A DNA stretch of 64,000 nucleotides, taken from assembly GCF_014195095.1 (NCBI RefSeq), contig NZ_JACIBC010000006.1:248001-312000 (forward strand), written 5' to 3'. Within the stretch, counting starts at the first letter, position 1; every line of letters begins with the position of its first letter. The stretch comes from Rhizobium sp. BK602 (lineage in GTDB: Bacteria > Pseudomonadota > Alphaproteobacteria > Rhizobiales > Rhizobiaceae). The notes under the pieces were generated by a model. The model saw nothing but the letters and a program-made list of their open reading frames with translations. It had not been told where the DNA came from and did no database searches. Position numbers and translations under genes: made by a program. This document shows positions 60,903 to 64,000 of the stretch, piece by piece.

Positions 60903-61358
60903 ATGAACAGCCCCTTTCTGATTGCCGGGGAACTGGAAGCCGGTAGCCACCGGCTGGTGCAGCGAGTCTATTACGAGGATACGGATTTTTCCGGTCTCGT
61001 CTATCACGCGCGCTACCTGCATTTTCTCGAAAGGGGGCGAACGGACTATCTGCGCTGCCTCGGCGTGGAGCAGCGCGAGCTCCTGAATGCCGACGAGGAA
61101 GGGCTGGTTTTTGTTGTTCATCGCATGGAGATCGACTTCAAGGGGCCGGCACGAATGGACGACATCCTGACGATTCGCACGGTGACGGAGAAGGCCGGCG
61201 GCGCCAAGATGGTGCTTGCGCAGGAAATCCACCGCGACGATACGCTGCTGATCGCGGCCAAGGTCATCATCGCGGTCATCAATGCCAAGGGCAGGCCGCG
61301 GCGGCTGCCGGAAAAACTGGCGGCGCAGATGCTGACGGCGTCGGGGGCTGCGTTCTAA
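60903..61358 (+). CDS. ybgC: Tol-Pal system acyl-CoA thioesterase YbgC
   Basis: A 151-residue hot-dog fold enzyme. QRVYYEDTDFSGLVYHARYL with YxxDTD and the HARYLHFLERGRTDYLRCLG segment is the YbgC signature. It hydrolyses short acyl-CoA and is regularly found before tolQ. It is divergent from sqdB and lies 512 bp ahead of tolQ, farther than usual, because a palindromic repeat element has entered the gap. The stop codon lies inside that element. Confidence 0.95.
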   Translation: MNSPFLIAGELEAGSHRLVQRVYYEDTDFSGLVYHARYLHFLERGRTDYLRCLGVEQRELLNADEEGLVFVVHRMEIDFKGPARMDDILTIRTVTEKAGGAKMVLAQEIHRDDTLLIAAKVIIAVINAKGRPRRLPEKLAAQMLTASGAAF

Positions 61359-61460
61359 AGCATGTCGCGCAAAAGTGTGCCGCGGTTTTGCGACAACGAC
61401 ATGCGCAAAATCAAGGACCTAAAGCGCAAGAAGCGAATCTTAGAGATCGCGATGCGCTTT
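61355..61460. repeat. Palindromic intergenic repeat between ybgC and tolQ
   Basis: GCATGTCG (61359-61366) pairs with CGACATGC (61396-61403), and AAAGCGCA near 61420 pairs with TGCGCTTT near 61452. This is a second sequence type of the rhizobial palindromic elements. It contains the ybgC stop codon at its left end. Confidence 0.75.
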
Positions 61461-61870
61461 AGTGTCGCGCCGATGGGCCGGCGATCCCCACGGCCCATCG
61501 CTGCAATGCAAAAAGCAGCCTTGCTAAAACTTGAGTTTTGTGTGAAGGAATTCCGCGCGCAAGATTTGTCTGCGTCCGCCGCCGGTTTCGCCCCGGTCAG
61601 TTCTTTCCAGGAGCTAGAATAAGCCTTCACCGCCGTTCAATCTTTCATGTTCCGACGCTAACATTCTTTTAACCATAATAGTGTCTTACTGGTTTAGTCG
61701 GAGTTTGTGCGGTGCACGCCTTCCTTTGACCAAATTTGACGGCAAGAAGGCAGTAATAGCTTGGAAGGCTTGACCAGGGCGTTCAGCGGCGGCTGCCAAA
61801 CAATTCTTGTGAGATCACTTTTAGCCGCCCGGTCTAGCGCCGGGCGTTTGGATTCGGGGATTTTGGATCA
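61359..61870. other. Intergenic region before tolQ
   Basis: About 510 bases. The left 100 are the palindromic element; the rest holds AT-rich DNA around 61665-61690 where the tolQ promoter probably lies. An 86-codon open frame from 61362 starts inside the repeat and is not considered a gene. Confidence 0.65.
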
Positions 61871-62593
61871 ATGGAACAAGTAGCATTGGCAGCGGCCACC
61901 ACACCGGACATCACCCTCTGGTCGCTCTTCATGCAGGCGGGCTTGGTCGTCAAGCTCGTCATGCTCGGTCTGCTCGCGGCGTCGGTATGGACCTGGGCGA
62001 TCGTCATCGACAAGTATCTGAGCTACGCGCGGGCACGCCGTCAGTTCGATCATTTCGAGCAGGTCTTCTGGTCGGGCCAGTCGCTCGAGGAACTCTATCG
62101 CACGCTTTCGGAGCGCAACAACACCGGCCTCAGCGCCATCTTCGTCGCTGCCATGCGCGAGTGGAAGAAGTCGTTCGAGCGCGGCGCGCGTTCGCCGATC
62201 GGCCTGCAGATGCGTATCGACCGCGCCATGGATGTGACGCTGGCGCGTGAATCGGAGCATCTGGTCGCCCGCCTCGGATCGCTCGCGACCATCGGCTCCG
62301 CCGGTCCCTTCATCGGTCTGTTCGGCACCGTCGTCGGTATCATGACCTCGTTCCAGGCGATCGCCGGCTCGAAGTCGACCAACCTCGCTGTCGTCGCACC
62401 CGGTATCGCTGAAGCCTTGCTTGCAACCGCGATCGGCCTCGTTGCGGCTATCCCGGCCGTTATCGCCTACAACAAGTTTTCGGCCGATGCCGGCAAGCTG
62501 TCGGCGCGCATGGAAGGTTTCGCGGATGAATTCTCCGCCATCCTGTCGCGCCAGATCGATGAGAAGCTGCAGCCGCGCCAGGCGGCCCAGTAA
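61871..62593 (+). CDS. tolQ: Tol-Pal system proton channel protein TolQ
   Basis: A 240-residue membrane protein. One transmembrane helix near residues 18-40 (LVVKLVMLGLLAASVWTWAI) and two more in the MotA/ExbB domain (LATIGSAGPFIGLFGTVVGI; AEALLATAIGLVAAIPAVIA). It forms a pentameric channel with TolR and TolA that uses the proton gradient to help constrict the outer membrane at division. It begins the tolQRA operon. Confidence 0.97.
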   Translation: MEQVALAAATTPDITLWSLFMQAGLVVKLVMLGLLAASVWTWAIVIDKYLSYARARRQFDHFEQVFWSGQSLEELYRTLSERNNTGLSAIFVAAMREWKKSFERGARSPIGLQMRIDRAMDVTLARESEHLVARLGSLATIGSAGPFIGLFGTVVGIMTSFQAIAGSKSTNLAVVAPGIAEALLATAIGLVAAIPAVIAYNKFSADAGKLSARMEGFADEFSAILSRQIDEKLQPRQAAQ

Positions 62594-62619
62594 GTAACGG
62601 ACAGAACCGGAGTACGCAT

Positions 62620-63078
62620 ATGGGAATGTCTGTTGGAGGCAATGGGGGCGGCGGTGGCCGCCGGGGCGGTCGTCGCGGCGGTGGCCGGGGCGGCCCGATT
62701 TCCGAGATCAACGTGACGCCGCTGGTCGACGTCATGCTCGTGCTGCTGATCATCTTCATGGTGGCCGCGCCGATGATGACTTCGGGCGTGCCAATCGACC
62801 TGCCGCAAACGCAGGCCGGCGCGCTGAACGCCCAGACCCAGCCCATCACGATCTCGATCAAGTCCGACGGCCAGGTGTTCATCGGGGAATCGCAGATCCA
62901 GGCCACCGAAATCGCGGACAAGCTGAAGGCGATCGCCACCACGGGCTATAGCGAACGCATCTTCGTAAAGGGCGATGCGAAAGCCCCTTACGGCGTCATC
63001 GCCGACGTCATGTCCCGCATTCAGGAAGCCGGTTACAAGAATATCGGCCTGGTCACGCAGCAGGTAACGGATCACTGA
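62620..63078 (+). CDS. tolR: Tol-Pal system protein TolR
   Basis: A 152-residue protein with a glycine/arginine-rich cytoplasmic start (GNGGGGGRRGGRRGGGRGGP), then INVTPLVDVMLVLLIIFMVA in which the aspartate is the proton-binding residue, and a periplasmic domain (DGQVFIGESQIQATEIADKL). GGAG seven bases before the ATG fits. It is the second gene of the tolQRA operon. The Gly-Arg stretch is longer than in many relatives. Confidence 0.96.
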   Translation: MGMSVGGNGGGGGRRGGRRGGGRGGPISEINVTPLVDVMLVLLIIFMVAAPMMTSGVPIDLPQTQAGALNAQTQPITISIKSDGQVFIGESQIQATEIADKLKAIATTGYSERIFVKGDAKAPYGVIADVMSRIQEAGYKNIGLVTQQVTDH

Positions 63079-63088
63079 CGGGATCGAT

Positions 63089-64000
63089 ATGAAGCGCAGC
63101 CTCGTCACATCTGCGGTTGTTCACATTCTGGTGCTGATCGGCGCCATGCTGTCGCTTAGCGCGCCGGCGCCGCTCGAAACGCCGGAAAGCATGGCCATGG
63201 ACGTCGATATCGTCCAGGCCGACCAGCTTCAGCAAGGCGAGAAGAAGGCGCCGGTGACGGATCACGTCTCCCGCAAGCAGACCACGAAGCAGGACCAGGT
63301 CGCCAACGCTCAGAATGTCGGCGAGAACAATGTCGACATCAAGAACCCGGTCGTGCCGACGCAACGGCCGGAGAGCGATACCGCAGCACTGGCGCCGAAG
63401 AAGGTCGACGCGCCGGTTCCGCAGGACGATCCGCGGCCGAATGACGTCAAGACGATCGAGCAGAAGGAAACCGAGGCAGCGCCGAAGGAAGTGGCCGCCA
63501 TTCCGCAGCAGAAGCCGGACGTGACGCCGACGCCGCCCACCCCGAAGCCTGAACCGGCCCCGACGCCGAAGGCGGACGCCACCCCGACACCGCCGCCGAC
63601 GGAACAGCCGACCGAGCAGGCCGAGCAGCCGACGCCGGACAATGTTCCCGTGCCGAACGTCAAGCCGCAGCCGCCGAAGCCCGTCGAGGCGAAGCCTGAC
63701 GTCAAGCCCGATCCGAAGCCGGACACAAAGGTGGCCGAAGCCAAGCCGATGGACAAGACGACGACGCAGAGCACCAGCAAGACCACGTCGGCCGACGATG
63801 GCAAGAAGGATAGCGACAAGAAGCGCGATACTCCCAAGGCCTCCAACAAGGGTTTGGACGATGGCCTTGCCGATGAAATTGCCAACGTTCTGAACAATAC
63901 GTCGTCCAAGGGCGGCGCGAAGCGCTCGTCTCAACAGGCTTCCGCCGGCGCCGATAATCAGGTCGCCTCACGCGGTGGGATGAAATCGCTCGGTGGCGGT
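63089..64000 (+). CDS. tolA: Tol-Pal system protein TolA (3' part beyond window)
   Basis: The first 304 residues of TolA. MKRSLVTSAVVHILVLIGAM is the membrane anchor with the conserved SxxxH pattern, and a long Pro/Lys/Glu/Thr-rich region follows (for example PTPPTPKPEPAPTPK), as expected for the periplasmic spacer. The C-terminal domain that contacts Pal and TolB lies beyond the window. It starts 10 bases after tolR. Confidence 0.93.
   Translation, partial: MKRSLVTSAVVHILVLIGAMLSLSAPAPLETPESMAMDVDIVQADQLQQGEKKAPVTDHVSRKQTTKQDQVANAQNVGENNVDIKNPVVPTQRPESDTAALAPKKVDAPVPQDDPRPNDVKTIEQKETEAAPKEVAAIPQQKPDVTPTPPTPKPEPAPTPKADATPTPPPTEQPTEQAEQPTPDNVPVPNVKPQPPKPVEAKPDVKPDPKPDTKVAEAKPMDKTTTQSTSKTTSADDGKKDSDKKRDTPKASNKGLDDGLADEIANVLNNTSSKGGAKRSSQQASAGADNQVASRGGMKSLGGG

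Noticed and set aside
61362..61622. An 86-codon plus-strand frame between ybgC and tolQ
   Set aside because: Its first third is the palindromic repeat element and its start codon is part of it, so it is most likely chance.

Overview
The window is high-GC, gene-dense chromosomal DNA that looks like an alphaproteobacterium of the order Hyphomicrobiales, most like Rhizobium or a close relative. The evidence is the gene content and order: a tkt-gap-pgk-fba cluster, zapA followed by a 6S RNA gene, an lpiA/mprF-acvB pair, a sqdBDC sulfolipid operon, ruvCAB close to ybgC-tolQRA, rcdA (DUF1465), and several palindromic intergenic elements of the kind abundant in rhizobia. No rRNA, tRNA, IS element, prophage or CRISPR array was seen. 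Most genes are ordinary core metabolism or cell envelope genes, broken by small accessory islands.

Layout. 0-4.7 kb: a partial PLP dehydratase, a LysR regulator divergent from a tautomerase-cupin-DUF4865 operon, an alpha/beta hydrolase and a TPR protein. 4.7-8 kb: rpmJ, purEK, two divergent YdcH/DUF465 genes and an ArsR-type regulator. 8-13.2 kb: a ThiE-like protein, a Sel1-repeat protein, an inositol monophosphatase and a MotA/ExbB-like plus OmpA-like membrane pair. 13.2-21.8 kb: an ECF42-type sigma factor with a DGPF/YCII protein, yegP-like, an ABC exporter, rpmE, GST with a divergent HxlR regulator (apparently frameshifted), rcdA, DUF1192, an MFS transporter and a small membrane protein. 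21.8-32 kb: PhzF, then fba, pgk, a K+/H+ antiporter, a DUF6516-HTH two-gene module, a glycolipid-binding-like protein, gap and tkt. 32-33.2 kb: DUF4164, zapA, 6S RNA. 33.3-39.2 kb: an accessory block of a ClC channel with a MarR regulator, two SDRs, an XRE regulator and an ArsR-SRPBCC pair. 39.4-47.8 kb: lpiA-acvB, a HAD phosphatase, 5-FCL, a YmdB-like phosphoesterase, an MBL-fold protein and yebC. 47.8-51.7 kb: an ECF sigma/anti-sigma pair divergent from Tat-MBL, TPR and DoxX genes. 51.8-64 kb: a luciferase-like monooxygenase, ruvC, a VapBC module, ruvA, ruvB, NUDIX, GNAT, DinB, sqdC-sqdD-sqdB, ybgC, tolQ, tolR and the start of tolA.

Most notable. (1) Outward-facing matched promoters GGAATAA-N14-CGATC upstream of both the ECF sigma gene and the divergent MBL-TPR-DoxX genes define a self-contained envelope-stress regulon. 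(2) The DUF6516-HTH module carries two tandem inverted repeats of identical geometry in front of its first gene, as expected for an autoregulated toxin-antitoxin-like unit. (3) A VapBC module sits between ruvC and ruvA with a repeated operator-like site. (4) The HxlR regulator has its start codon and ribosome binding site separated from the reading frame by an A7 tract one base short. (5) Perfect palindromes precede the MarR and ArsR genes. All functions are inferred from sequence reading alone, without database searches.
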